NCBI RefSeq assembly: GCF_014534745.1
Contig: NZ_JACVVP010000065.1
Coordinates: forward strand, 1 to 38,665
Direction: 5' to 3'
DNA length: 38,665 bases
DNA from: Flammeovirga sp. EKP202
GTDB lineage: Bacteria > Bacteroidota > Bacteroidia > Cytophagales > Flammeovirgaceae
Notes under the pieces: model-generated
The model's input: the letters and a program-made list of their open reading frames with translations, nothing else
Database searches by the model: none
Told to the model about the DNA's origin: nothing
Part shown: piece after piece, positions 16,952 through 26,806 of the stretch
How positions within the stretch are numbered: the first letter of the stretch is position 1
Layout of the letters: each line of letters opens with the position of its first letter
Translations under genes and position numbers: made by a program

Positions 16952-16959
16952 TATTATTT

Positions 16960-17034
16960 AACCGTAACGGCTTAAACTGAGATTTTTATTTTATGTAATC
17001 TCCTTATCATTATGCCCTGTTTTACGGTTTTTTT
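16960..17034 (+). terminator. Probable terminator after the 16562 gene
   Basis: AACCGTAA (16960-16967) pairs with TTACGGTT (17022-17029), enclosing GAGATT/AATCTC, and runs into seven Ts. The large enclosed region makes this less certain than the other terminators. Confidence 0.5.
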
Positions 17035-17140
17035 ATGTCTATTCAGACATTTCCTATTCAATAATTATCACTTCCTATAATTCAAAGATTGTGGGTAAGT
17101 CATGATACCTTATTCATTTTTATTATTTAGGTATAATACT

Positions 17141-18415
17141 ATGTACAAGTATTTTATTGGTTTAATGTTATGCATTTCAAGCCTTACTGCCTCCGCTCAA
17201 AAAGTGGAAGAAGAAGCCTTAAAAATGCAGTTAACTATACCACAAGCGGAGGAAATCTTCCTTCAAAAGAACTTAACACTAATTGCTGAAAAGCAAAATA
17301 TAGAGATTTCAAAAGCTGAAATCATTCAAGCAAAAGCATGGCCTAACCCAGAAGTGGGAATCGAGATTGCCATGTATGACAACGAGGATAACATTTGGTT
17401 TAGAACAGATAAAGAAGCCCAAAGAGTTTTCGAAATCTCACAAATGATCGAGACTGCCGGCAAAAGAAAAAAGAGAACCAATGTCGCTAAAATTGAAGCT
17501 GAAATTTCAGAATACGAATTCTACAATACACTTCGAGAAATGCGTACTGAACTTCGCTCTGAGTTAGTAGAATTACATTATGCTCAAGAAAAAGCAAATA
17601 GCTATTTAGTCGCTATTGAGCCTGTCGAAAAGTTAGTAGCAGTTTATAAAGAACAATCACAAAAAGGGAATGTATCTAAATCCGAGGTGGTGCGTTTGAA
17701 AGCACTTCTTTTGGATGCTAGAAAAGGTTGGCTAGACTTGGTTCAAGAAGCTGCTGATATTGAGGCAAACATTAAAATGCTCTTAAATGTGCAAGCTAAT
17801 GTAAGTCTTTCTATCACAATTCCTGAATTCAAGCCAAGTGAATCTTTACCCGATCCGACGCTTTGGGCCACACTAGCACAAGATCATAGGTTCGATTTCA
17901 AAATCGAAAATATCCGTATGAAACAATCTGCGGAGAGTCTTGCGCTAGCCAAAGCTGAGGCGGTACCGGATTTACATTTAGGAACAATGTATGATCGTAG
18001 AGGTGCACACCAAGCCGATTACTGGGCTATTCAAATTGCCTTTGACTTACCTGTTTGGGATAGAAACAAAGGGGGAATTCAAGCAGCTAAAATTCAGCAG
18101 GAACAACAACAAGTTCGCTTAAATGAAGCAGAGAAGAACCTTCAAATCGATATCTATACTGCCGCTCAAAAGCTGAATCAAGTCAGATCACTTTATGAGC
18201 AGTTAGACCCTGAATTATCACAGGAAATGGAAGAAGTGATGGGTGCTGTAACGAAAAGTTACCAACATAAGCAACTTAGCTTATTGGAATTCATCGACTT
18301 CTTCGAAAGCTACCGTGATAACCTTGGACAATGGTACGACACAGAAATGACCTTATTCCAAGCACAAGAAAATGTCAACTACACAGTGGGCAAAGACATC
18401 TATCCTATTCAATAA
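17141..18415 (+). CDS. TolC-family outer-membrane channel of an RND metal efflux system
   Basis: Encodes 424 residues from MYKYFIGLMLCISSLTASAQ; the frame is open from 17102, but this start gives a clean signal peptide. Two long helical repeats typical of TolC/CusC/CzcC follow (IPQAEEIFLQKNLTLIAEKQNIEISKAEIIQAKAWPNPEVGIE and ESLALAKAEAVPDLHLGTMYDRRGAHQADYWAIQIAFDLPVWDRNKG). It forms the trimeric exit duct through the outer membrane. It lies 18 bp before the adaptor gene and so heads the efflux operon. Confidence 0.92.
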   Translation: MYKYFIGLMLCISSLTASAQKVEEEALKMQLTIPQAEEIFLQKNLTLIAEKQNIEISKAEIIQAKAWPNPEVGIEIAMYDNEDNIWFRTDKEAQRVFEISQMIETAGKRKKRTNVAKIEAEISEYEFYNTLREMRTELRSELVELHYAQEKANSYLVAIEPVEKLVAVYKEQSQKGNVSKSEVVRLKALLLDARKGWLDLVQEAADIEANIKMLLNVQANVSLSITIPEFKPSESLPDPTLWATLAQDHRFDFKIENIRMKQSAESLALAKAEAVPDLHLGTMYDRRGAHQADYWAIQIAFDLPVWDRNKGGIQAAKIQQEQQQVRLNEAEKNLQIDIYTAAQKLNQVRSLYEQLDPELSQEMEEVMGAVTKSYQHKQLSLLEFIDFFESYRDNLGQWYDTEMTLFQAQENVNYTVGKDIYPIQ

Positions 18416-18433
18416 TTCTTAATTCGACACAAC

Positions 18434-19555
18434 ATGAAATCTTTATATAAATTAGTTGCTGGTTTAGTATTCGCAGGAACAATCAGTCTTTCATTTCACT
18501 CTTGTACAACATCTACAGCTAAAACTGAGAACGAAAAAGAAACTACTGCTGAGCTAAGCGCTAGCATGAAAAAAATTGTAGCCACTGAAAAGGTTACATC
18601 TTCTACACTTTCCAATAAAATTAGATTGACAGGTACAGTTGAAGCTTTACCTAACAAACAAATCCGTATTCCAGCAATCGTTTCTGGTAGAGTAACCAAT
18701 GTGATGGTAGCTATCGGTGATGAAGTCAAAAAAGGACAAGTCCTGGCCAAAATCTATTCTGCTGATATGGCGGAAGTAAAGCAAGAATGGATTGAGGCAA
18801 AAGCCAATGTAGACCGTGAGGAAAAAGAATTTGAAGTAGCGAATTCATTATTTGATGCCGGTTTAAGTTCAGCTTTGGAATTACAACAAGCGAAAAGTGA
18901 GTTGGAAGCGGCAAAAGCTCAATTGGAAAAAGTAAATCAAACTTTACAACTAATGGGTGAATCAAACAATGCAACACACATTGTAAGAGCACCTATGAGC
19001 GGAACAGTTATCGAGAAAAACATTACTGCTAATATGTTATTGCGTGACGACTTTGAAGACGCAATGTTTACGATCGTCAACTTGAGTGATGTTTGGGTGA
19101 AAATCAATGTGTTCGAGTCTGACTTAAGCAAAGTACAATTAGGAGCTAAAGTGGAAGCAAAAGCAATGGCGTATCCTAATGAAACTTTCACAGGTAAGAT
19201 CGAAAAAATGAGTAAAATGATTGATCCTGAAACGAAAGTATTGAGTGCTAGAGTTGCGATGAGCAACGAGGATAAAAAACTACTTCCTAACATGGCGATG
19301 AACGTAGTGGTTTATCAAAACTTTGACGAAGAAGTTCTTGAAGTACCTGATAACGCTATCGTATTCCACAACAACAAAGATTATGTTGTAAAAAAAGTAG
19401 GTCAAGAGTTTAAAGTAGTTCCTGTTACTGTAAAAGGGAACAACGACAATAAAGTATTCATTTCAGGTGATTTGAAAAGCAATGATCACGTTGTATCAGA
19501 GAAAGCACTATTGCTATTCAATGAGTTAATGGAACAACAACTTGCTAAAAACTAA
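18434..19555 (+). CDS. RND efflux periplasmic adaptor (CusB/CzcB type)
   Basis: Encodes 373 residues. The N-terminus MKSLYKL...SLSFHSC suggests a lipoprotein, with Cys24 as the lipidated residue. A barrel-sandwich/biotinyl-lipoyl-like domain (RIPAIVSGRVTNVMVAIGDEVKKGQVLAKIYS), a coiled-coil hairpin (about 112-175) and a beta-barrel region (VWVKINVFESDLSKVQLGAKVEAKAMAYP) are in order. It bridges the inner-membrane pump and the outer channel. It lies 30 bp upstream of the pump gene. Confidence 0.93.
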   Translation: MKSLYKLVAGLVFAGTISLSFHSCTTSTAKTENEKETTAELSASMKKIVATEKVTSSTLSNKIRLTGTVEALPNKQIRIPAIVSGRVTNVMVAIGDEVKKGQVLAKIYSADMAEVKQEWIEAKANVDREEKEFEVANSLFDAGLSSALELQQAKSELEAAKAQLEKVNQTLQLMGESNNATHIVRAPMSGTVIEKNITANMLLRDDFEDAMFTIVNLSDVWVKINVFESDLSKVQLGAKVEAKAMAYPNETFTGKIEKMSKMIDPETKVLSARVAMSNEDKKLLPNMAMNVVVYQNFDEEVLEVPDNAIVFHNNKDYVVKKVGQEFKVVPVTVKGNNDNKVFISGDLKSNDHVVSEKALLLFNELMEQQLAKN

Positions 19556-19585
19556 TCTGTCACCAGCTAAAAAACTGTAGAAGAA

Positions 19586-22500
19586 ATGAAAAACTTTGTT
19601 CAAAATATAATTAGCTTCTCTCTGAGAAACCGATTCTTTGTGTTCTTTATGACACTGATTTTAATCGTTTCCGGAGTCATTAGCTATCAAAATACGCCTA
19701 TTGAGGCATTTCCTGACGTTACCAACCCTAGAGTAAGAATTATCTCACAATGGCCTGGTAAAAGTGCAGAAGAGTTGGAGAAATTTGTGACTCTGCCGAT
19801 TGAGGTAGAGGTTAATTCAACACCTGGCAAGACAGAAGTGCGTTCGATTTCACTTTTCGGTTTATCCGTAGTGACTATCGCTTTTGGTGATGATGTGGAT
19901 GAGTTTAAAGCTCGTCAATTAGTAGCCAACAGAATCATGAACGTGGATCTTCCAGACGGTGTTGATTCGGAAATGGAACCTTCTTCTGGACCTACCGGTG
20001 AGATATTTAGATATACATTAAAATCAGATCATCAATCCGTAAGAGAGTTAAAAACGCTTCAAGATTGGACAATCGAAAGACAATTAAGAGCTGTTCCGGG
20101 TATTGCTGATGTAGTAAGTTTTGGTGGTGAAGTAAAAATCTTTGAAGTAAGTGCTGATCCACATTTGATGTCACAATATGATATTACGGCATTGGAGCTT
20201 TATGAAGCATTGGAAAGAAGTAATGTCAATGTAGGTGGTGATGTCATTGAGAAAAGAAACCAAGCGTATGTTGTAAGAGGTATTGGACTTCTGAACAACA
20301 AAAAGGAGATCGAAAATGTGATCATTGAGCGCAATGGTAATACGACTGTTTTGGTCAAAAATGTAGCGAAAGTACAAGAAACATTTGCTCCTAAATTGGG
20401 TATTGTTGGTTTGAATGACGATCCTGATTTGGTACAAGGTATTGTAGTGATGCGTCGTGGTGAAAACCCAAGTGAAGTAATCGAAAGACTTCAAGTGAAA
20501 ATTCAAGACTTGAACGAAAGAGTACTTCCTGAAGGAACGCAAATCGAACCTTTCTATGATAGAGCCGAGCTGATTGAGTATACTACGGACACGGTAATGA
20601 AAAACCTTGCGGAAGGTATTTTCTTTGTAGTGATTTTTGTATTACTCTTTATGGCAGATTGGAGAACGACCTTTATTGTCTCCATTATTATCCCGCTTTC
20701 CCTCCTATTTGCATTAGTCTGTATGAGGATGAAAGGCATGTCAGCCAACCTACTTTCATTGGGAGCGATTGACTTTGGTATTATCATCGATGGTGCCGTC
20801 GTGATGGTGGAAGGACTCTTTGTAGTACTCGATAAACGAGCAAGAGAGCTTGGGATGGAGAAATTCAACAAACTCTCAAAATTAGGTTTGATCAAGTCTG
20901 CAGGTTCTAAATTGGGAGCCAACTTATTCTCCTCTCAATTAATTACAATCCTTGCCTTAGTACCAATTTTCGCTTTCCAGAAAGTGGAAGGAAAAATGTT
21001 CTCTCCATTAGCTTATACTTTTGGATTTGCATTGTTAGGAGCCTTGATTATGTCACTGACATTGGTTCCGGTATTAGTAAGTGTTCTTCTAAAGAAAAAT
21101 GTAAAAGAGAAAGAAAACTTCTTCACTCGTTTTATGCAGAAAATGTTCTACGGAGCATTCTCATGGGCATACAAGCGTAAAAGATTAACAGTGCTATTAT
21201 CAGGTGCAGTATTATCTGTTGGTTTATTCTTTGGATCAAGATTGGGTACTGAATTCTTACCTCAGCTCAATGAAGGAGCGATTTATATCAGAGCCTTTAT
21301 GCCTATCAGTTCCAGCTTGAGTGAATCGTATGATATGACACAAAAGCTCAGAAAGACCATTCGAGAAACGCCTGAAGTAAGAGGTGTATTATCGCAAACC
21401 GGTAGACCGAATGATGGTACTGACCCTACTGGATTCTTTAATATTGAATTCCACGTAGACCTTTACCCTCAAGATGAATGGGAACGAGGACTTTCAAAAC
21501 AGGAAATCATCACTGAACTCGAAGATAAATTAAACGATTATCAAGGGGTTTCTTTCAACTTCTCACAACCAATTATGGATAATGTGGAAGAAGCCGTAAC
21601 TGGTGTGAAAGGTGCATTGGCCTTGAAAATCTATGGCAATGATTTATTCCAATTGGAAGATCTTGCCAATGAGGCTAAAAATATCATGGAAGGCGTTGAC
21701 GGTATTACCGACCTTAATGTGATTAAATTAATTGGTCAACCGGAATTACGCATCGATTTAGATCAGGAAAAAATGGCACTTTATGGAGTGGCTACTGCTG
21801 ATGCTCAATCGGTAATCGAAATGGCAATTGGTGGTAAAGCAGCTACTCAATTGTATGAAGACGAAAGAAGATTTGATATCCGAGTTCGTTACCAAGAAGA
21901 ATTCAGACAAGATTCTGATATGATTGGCCATATCAAAGTTCCAACATTAGACGGTGGAATGGTGCAATTGGGCGAGATCGCTGATATCACAACTAAAACA
22001 GGCCCTGCCTTTGTATATAGAAGTGGCGGTGAAAGATTTGTAGCCATTACATTCTCCGTAAGAGGAAGAGACTTAGGTAGTGCAGTGGCTGAAGCTCAAG
22101 AAAAAGTAGAAGGTACTTTGAATATCAGTAAAGGAATGCACTTCTCATGGGATGGTGAATTTGAAAACATGGAACGTGCTCAAAACCGTTTGATGCAAGT
22201 GGTTCCAGTTGTGATGGTCATGATCTTCTTGGTGTTATTGACGACTTTCAATAATGTAAAGGATGCAAGTATCGTGATGATGAACGTACCATTTGCCTTG
22301 ATTGGTGGTATTCTTGGTTTGACGTTCTTTACGATGAACTTCGGTATCTCTGCCGGTGTAGGTTTTATTGCCTTGTTTGGTATTTGTGTGCAGAACGGTG
22401 TATTACTAGTCTCCAAATTCAAGAGCAATCTACAAGAAGGAATGAACTTAGATGATGCTGTTCACAATGGGGTAAAATCTAGAATTCGTCCGGTATTGAT

Positions 22501-22678
22501 GACAGCCGTGACTGACTTTGTTGGTTTATTACCAGCTTCGATGTCAACGGGAATTGGTTCTGAATCTCAAAAGCCTTTAGCGGTCGTGATTGTTTGGGGT
22601 ATTCTTACAGCCACAGTCTTAACATTGATCGTATTCCCAGTATTCTTTAGTATTTTCTATAGTCGTAAAAAGGCATAA
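19586..22678 (+). CDS. Heavy-metal RND efflux pump (CzcA/CusA family)
   Basis: Encodes 1030 residues, full length for an RND permease with 12 helices and two large periplasmic loops. The heavy-metal proton-relay motif DFGIIIDGAVVMVEG in helix 4 has D396, D402 and E409, the residues needed in CzcA. The usual VEN is VEG here. The protein is a proton-driven exporter working with the two upstream genes. The metal cannot be told from sequence alone; the SQTGRPNDGTDPTGFF region differs from classical CzcA, and I did not find the CusA methionine triad with confidence. Confidence 0.95.
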   Translation: MKNFVQNIISFSLRNRFFVFFMTLILIVSGVISYQNTPIEAFPDVTNPRVRIISQWPGKSAEELEKFVTLPIEVEVNSTPGKTEVRSISLFGLSVVTIAFGDDVDEFKARQLVANRIMNVDLPDGVDSEMEPSSGPTGEIFRYTLKSDHQSVRELKTLQDWTIERQLRAVPGIADVVSFGGEVKIFEVSADPHLMSQYDITALELYEALERSNVNVGGDVIEKRNQAYVVRGIGLLNNKKEIENVIIERNGNTTVLVKNVAKVQETFAPKLGIVGLNDDPDLVQGIVVMRRGENPSEVIERLQVKIQDLNERVLPEGTQIEPFYDRAELIEYTTDTVMKNLAEGIFFVVIFVLLFMADWRTTFIVSIIIPLSLLFALVCMRMKGMSANLLSLGAIDFGIIIDGAVVMVEGLFVVLDKRARELGMEKFNKLSKLGLIKSAGSKLGANLFSSQLITILALVPIFAFQKVEGKMFSPLAYTFGFALLGALIMSLTLVPVLVSVLLKKNVKEKENFFTRFMQKMFYGAFSWAYKRKRLTVLLSGAVLSVGLFFGSRLGTEFLPQLNEGAIYIRAFMPISSSLSESYDMTQKLRKTIRETPEVRGVLSQTGRPNDGTDPTGFFNIEFHVDLYPQDEWERGLSKQEIITELEDKLNDYQGVSFNFSQPIMDNVEEAVTGVKGALALKIYGNDLFQLEDLANEAKNIMEGVDGITDLNVIKLIGQPELRIDLDQEKMALYGVATADAQSVIEMAIGGKAATQLYEDERRFDIRVRYQEEFRQDSDMIGHIKVPTLDGGMVQLGEIADITTKTGPAFVYRSGGERFVAITFSVRGRDLGSAVAEAQEKVEGTLNISKGMHFSWDGEFENMERAQNRLMQVVPVVMVMIFLVLLTTFNNVKDASIVMMNVPFALIGGILGLTFFTMNFGISAGVGFIALFGICVQNGVLLVSKFKSNLQEGMNLDDAVHNGVKSRIRPVLMTAVTDFVGLLPASMSTGIGSESQKPLAVVIVWGILTATVLTLIVFPVFFSIFYSRKKA

Positions 22679-22726
22679 CCTTTTTGCCCTATATTACTAT
22701 ATACACCCTTTTTTAATACTACTTTC

Positions 22727-22770
22727 AAGCTACAAACTGATCAATTTGGTCTAGTTTGTAGCTTTTTCTT
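22727..22770 (+). terminator. Terminator of the efflux operon, overlapping the convergent gene
   Basis: The 12-bp stem AAGCTACAAACT/AGTTTGTAGCTT with a 14-nt loop is followed by TTTTTCTTTT-type tail. The 3' arm lies inside the last codons of the convergent histidine kinase gene, whose stop is at 22751. Confidence 0.88.
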
Positions 22771-24673
22771 TTATTTCTTTTGGAAAGATGCTCCACAAAT
22801 TAGGAATCGTAATCTTGAATTTTGTCCCTTCATTCAGAATTGACTCTACTGCAATTTCTCCACCAAGCCTTTTAACAGCTTCTTTTACAATATATAGTCC
22901 TAAGCCTGATCCATTATTTACATCAGTCGCTCTGTAGAACATATCAAAAATTTTGGCAATATGATCATTCTTAATGCCTATACCGTTGTCTTCAATCACC
23001 AATACCAAATCAGTAGGTGACACATTGGCTTCTACTCTAATTTCTGGGTTGGGAACTAATGTTGTGAATTTATAAGCATTAGAAATCAAATTATTTAAGA
23101 TAACTGCCAATCGTGATTCATCACAATACAAATGGTTTTCAATATTTATTTCCTTGGTTATTTTAACGAGCTTATAATTACTGATAAACTTATACTGTTC
23201 TAAAGTCACCTCTATTAAGTCTTGAATATCCACTCTATTTGGCTTCAATTCCATTCTATTGTTTCTAGAGTAATTCAAAATATCACGAATAAAATCATCC
23301 AGCTTCATTAAAGACCTTTGCTGTAGTTTCAAGTATTCATATACTTCCTCCAAAGAAGCTTCCATACTCAATTCAATTAAGCCTAACGCAGAAGTGATAG
23401 GTGCCCTCAAATCATGTGAAACTCTGTAAACGAAGTTATCTAATTCTTTATTGGCCTTACTTAACTCCTCGTTTCTCTTCATCAAGGTTTCCTCATATTC
23501 TTTACGATGAGTGATATCCTTTATAATCCCCAAAAAGCCAATTGGATCTCCATAAACATCTTCTAGTACGCTCGTTCTGATTTCTATCCAAATAAATTCG
23601 CCGTCCCTTCTTTCAATTTGAAGTTCAATATTGTTCTTGTCTTTTAAGAAATCACTAATATCAACATCCAATGACTTACTTTGATCAACCCTTTTTAGAA
23701 TAATATCTAAAGACCTCCCGATTAAATAATTTTTTGGATACCCTGTCAATGAAATAACAGCGTCGTTGATATATGATATTTTACCATTAAGGTCTATTAC
23801 TAAAATACTATCTTGAACGGCCTTTAAAATTGTGGATTGAAAGAATAACTTTTCGTGATTTTCATGCTGACTCGTAATGTCTTTTGCTACAGCATAAACC
23901 ACTCGTCTATCTTCATCTAAAGTCGCATCCCACTCCAAGTATTTATAATCACCCCATTTCGTTCTGTATCTATTGATAAACGACCTAACCACTTTTCCGT
24001 CACAAACATCTTGAAATACTTTTATTGTTTCATTAATATCATCGGGGTGAACCCAATTAGAAAAGTTGTAGGCTTTCAATTCTTCAATAGAATATCCTAA
24101 TGTTCTTTCCCACGATTGATTCATAAATAAATAATCGCCGGAATCTGAATCAGTAATACAGCAAAGGTTATAAGAATCCGTAAAAAAAGGTTTGAAAGAT
24201 AAGTTGAATGAATTATTGACAGGAACCTCGATTTTTGTGCTACTCTTCTGCTGTAGAATATCTAATAAGCTTTCGCCTATAATAACTACTTGCTCCATTG
24301 CAAAGTAATCGTATTCTATATCTTTGTGCAATACGAAAGATAACACACCCACTACTTTTTGGTGAGAAGATTTTATAGGCAAACAAACGACCTCATAGGC
24401 ATCAATTTGTTCGATTACAACCTCTTTCTCCTCTACTACCTTTGTAATAGTTTGTTCCAAAGAAGGTAATTTCACTTTCTTTCCCTTATCGTATCTTGAG
24501 ACACAGTGATATACATCTCCATAAGTCCCCACTTTGCAAATCACACAATAAATTGGCTCTAGGTATTCTTGTGCAAAATACAAGAGCGACTCCATACAAT
24601 CTTTAATGTTGCTGTCGGATAATGAGCGTTGTATACGTATTAGGTTATGATAAAATTGATCCTTTTTTGTCAT
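22751..24673 (-). CDS. Sensor histidine kinase with GAF-like and two PAS domains
   Basis: Encodes 640 residues with no transmembrane segment, so it is cytoplasmic. Order: GAF-like domain (about 5-143), PAS 1 with PAC (about 160-275), PAS 2 with PAC (about 280-393), a short coiled coil, HisKA with phospho-acceptor H420 (VSHDLRAP) and HATPase (N box NNLISNAYKF near 527-536, G1 EDNGIGI 561-567, G2 GSGLGLYI 588-595). No response regulator is adjacent, so it is an orphan kinase. Cys residues in the GAF-like part (IYCVICKVG) might bind a ligand, but that is speculative. Confidence 0.92.
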   Translation of the reverse strand: MTKKDQFYHNLIRIQRSLSDSNIKDCMESLLYFAQEYLEPIYCVICKVGTYGDVYHCVSRYDKGKKVKLPSLEQTITKVVEEKEVVIEQIDAYEVVCLPIKSSHQKVVGVLSFVLHKDIEYDYFAMEQVVIIGESLLDILQQKSSTKIEVPVNNSFNLSFKPFFTDSYNLCCITDSDSGDYLFMNQSWERTLGYSIEELKAYNFSNWVHPDDINETIKVFQDVCDGKVVRSFINRYRTKWGDYKYLEWDATLDEDRRVVYAVAKDITSQHENHEKLFFQSTILKAVQDSILVIDLNGKISYINDAVISLTGYPKNYLIGRSLDIILKRVDQSKSLDVDISDFLKDKNNIELQIERRDGEFIWIEIRTSVLEDVYGDPIGFLGIIKDITHRKEYEETLMKRNEELSKANKELDNFVYRVSHDLRAPITSALGLIELSMEASLEEVYEYLKLQQRSLMKLDDFIRDILNYSRNNRMELKPNRVDIQDLIEVTLEQYKFISNYKLVKITKEINIENHLYCDESRLAVILNNLISNAYKFTTLVPNPEIRVEANVSPTDLVLVIEDNGIGIKNDHIAKIFDMFYRATDVNNGSGLGLYIVKEAVKRLGGEIAVESILNEGTKFKITIPNLWSIFPKEIKEKATN

Positions 24674-24782
24674 TGGAATAGAAAAAAACTAACCTTAAAA
24701 GCAATATTATTAGTTAGGTATTATAGATTAATGATTCAGTACAATACATAAGGTACGTAGCATTTTATTGATTAACAAACAT

Positions 24783-25364
24783 TCACACCTTTTTACTTAA
24801 ACAATTTCTCAGGTGTGTTGGGTTCATTTTTTTAAAAGAATTTGGCGTCATCCCCGTAGCTTGTTTGAATTTGCTTGACAAATACTGTGTACTGTTAAAT
24901 CCTAGTAAATCAGCTATTTCCTTTACACTTAACTCATCATAAATCAGAAATTCTTTTACTTTTTCAATTTTCTGCTGATTGAGATATTTTTCTATGGTCA
25001 CTCCTTCAGTAGAAGAAAATAAATGACTAATCGTAGAATAATCTTTATTTAGTTGTTCTTCTAATTCAGATGAGAAAGTCCTATTCCATTGTTGTATTTC
25101 AAGGTTTTGAAATTTATCATGGATTAAATTTTTTACTTTTTCTACTAAAATTGTCTGTTTGTCATCAAGGATTTCAAACCCTAGATTTTCTAAATCTTTT
25201 GTAACATTATCCCTTTGTTCTGGTTGTAAAGGAAGTTGTAAATAAGCGACACCTAGTTCAACACGATCAACCATTACATCGTTTTGGTCCAAAATATTCC
25301 AAACAGCTTGTACACATCTTGGACAAACCATGTTTTTGATTCTTAGGGTCAATAGGTCTTTCAT
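24783..25364 (-). CDS. HMA-like domain fused to an AraC-type HTH regulator
   Basis: Encodes 193 residues. Residues 3-70 resemble a heavy-metal-associated (HMA) ferredoxin-like fold, with the metal-site motif NMVCPRC (Cys14, Cys17) close to the usual GMTCxxC. Residues about 90-190 form an AraC/XylS DNA-binding domain with both helix-turn-helix units (VKEIADLLGFNSTQYLSSKFKQATGMTPNSFKK). It may sense a soft metal and act on DNA. It lies between the efflux operon/kinase and the U32 gene. AraC proteins often bind direct repeats, and such repeats head seven nearby promoters, but no link is proven. Confidence 0.87.
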   Translation of the reverse strand: MKDLLTLRIKNMVCPRCVQAVWNILDQNDVMVDRVELGVAYLQLPLQPEQRDNVTKDLENLGFEILDDKQTILVEKVKNLIHDKFQNLEIQQWNRTFSSELEEQLNKDYSTISHLFSSTEGVTIEKYLNQQKIEKVKEFLIYDELSVKEIADLLGFNSTQYLSSKFKQATGMTPNSFKKMNPTHLRNCLSKKV

Positions 25365-25451
25365 TTGTGAATAATTATTGATTTACGAATAGTTTTCCAT
25401 ACTATTACGTTGATTATCATAGGATAAAGGTAAGCTATTTTACGAAAAAAA

Positions 25452-25482
25452 TTGATTAACGATGATTTTCGTCGTATTTTTG
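25452..25482 (+). promoter_or_regulatory. Promoter of the U32 peptidase-family gene
   Basis: TTG (25452-25454), a 20-bp spacer and TATTTTTG (25475-25482) match the Bacteroidota TTG/TAnnTTTG promoter, 27 bp upstream of the GTG start. Confidence 0.72.
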
Positions 25483-25509
25483 CAAACCGAATTTTAAAAT
25501 AAACATAAA

Positions 25510-26790
25510 GTGGAGCATAAATTTAAAAAACCTGCAACAAAACGTCCAGTAGAATTAATGGCACCTGCAGGCGGATTTGACTCAATGATGGCAGCCATCC
25601 AAGGTGGCGCTGACTCTATATATTTTGGGGTAGAACAGCTCAATATGAGAGCTCGTGCCTCTATGAACTTTACTCTTGATGACCTTGAGGAAGTTGCCCG
25701 TATCTGTAATGAAAACGGCGTAAGATCTTACCTTACACTTAACACTATTATCTATGAGCACGATTTATCGATTATGCGTAGAGTAGTGGATCGTGTGAAA
25801 GAATCTGGTATTACCGCCATCATCGCATCTGATCAAGCTGTAATTGCTTATGCATTTAGAGTAGGTGTTGAGGTACATATCTCAACGCAAGTGAACATTA
25901 CAAATGCTGAAACGGTACGTTTCTACGCTACGTTCGCTGATGTAATGGTACTTTCAAGAGAACTTTCTATGGTTCAAATGAAAACGATCTGTGATACAAT
26001 CAAAAATGAAAATATCACTGGTCCTTCAGGAGAATTAGTAGAAGTGGAAGTTTTCGCTCACGGTGCATTGTGTATGGCTGTTTCTGGTAAGTGTTACTTA
26101 TCTCTTCATACGCAAAACTCTTCAGCAAACAGAGGAGCATGTGTTCAAAACTGTCGTAGAAAGTACAAAGTAATCGACATCGAAGACGGTCATGAATTAG
26201 AAATCGACAATGAGTACATCATGTCGCCGGAAGATTTATGTACAATCGACTTCTTGGATCAATTACTTGATACTGGTGTGAAAGTATTGAAAATCGAAGG
26301 TCGTGGTAAAGGTCCTGAGTATGTAAAAACTGTTGCTCAATGCTACAGAGAAGCTATCGATGCTTACTATGAAGGTACTTATTCGAAAGAACTTGGTGAA
26401 CAACTAAAAGAGCGTATGACTGAAGTTTACAACCGTGGATTCTGGGGTGGTTACTACCTTGGTCAAGAAATGGGTAAATGGACAGATCAGCACGGTTCTA
26501 AAGCCAAAACAAGAAAAGTATTCTTGGGTAACGGTCGTCGTTATTTCAAAAATATTCAAGTGGCAGAGTTCCAATTGGAAACTCAAAAAGTAAAAGTTGG
26601 TGACCGTTTATTAATTACTGGTCCTACTACAGGTGTGGTAGAAACTGTAGTGGAAGAACTTCACGTCAACGACGAAGGAAAGAAAGAAATGGCGGTAAAA
26701 GGTGATACTTTCAGTATCAAATTGGATACGCAGATTCGTCCTTCAGATAAATTGTATAAATTAGTGGATGCAGAAACTGTAGAAGCTTAA
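25510..26790 (+). CDS. Peptidase U32-family protein, TrhP/YegQ-like (tRNA U34 hydroxylation)
   Basis: Encodes 426 residues from a GTG start. The conserved U32 core is clear: ELMAPAGGFDSMMAAIQGGADSIYFGVEQLNMRA, then a Cys-rich stretch VFAHGALCMAVSGKCYLS ... ANRGACVQNCRRKY with C188, C195, C211 and C215, four cysteines likely to bind a metal or Fe-S centre. Size fits the TrhP/YegQ branch, which in other bacteria makes 5-hydroxyuridine at tRNA position 34; the E. coli RlhA branch is much larger. It is not expected to be a protease despite the family name. It lies 16 bp before a ferredoxin gene. Confidence 0.9.
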   Translation: MEHKFKKPATKRPVELMAPAGGFDSMMAAIQGGADSIYFGVEQLNMRARASMNFTLDDLEEVARICNENGVRSYLTLNTIIYEHDLSIMRRVVDRVKESGITAIIASDQAVIAYAFRVGVEVHISTQVNITNAETVRFYATFADVMVLSRELSMVQMKTICDTIKNENITGPSGELVEVEVFAHGALCMAVSGKCYLSLHTQNSSANRGACVQNCRRKYKVIDIEDGHELEIDNEYIMSPEDLCTIDFLDQLLDTGVKVLKIEGRGKGPEYVKTVAQCYREAIDAYYEGTYSKELGEQLKERMTEVYNRGFWGGYYLGQEMGKWTDQHGSKAKTRKVFLGNGRRYFKNIQVAEFQLETQKVKVGDRLLITGPTTGVVETVVEELHVNDEGKKEMAVKGDTFSIKLDTQIRPSDKLYKLVDAETVEA

Positions 26791-26806
26791 TTCGTCAAAA
26801 ACGATT

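Noticed and set aside
25383-25410. Regulon-like half-sites upstream of the HMA-AraC gene
   Set aside because: TTACGA and TTACGT are 22 bp apart with no GATATTTG box at the fixed distance, so autoregulation by this site is not supported.
25510-26790. Calling the U32 gene a collagenase or protease
   Set aside because: The Cys cluster and length match the tRNA/rRNA-modifying branch of the family. A protease role is not supported by visible catalytic residues.
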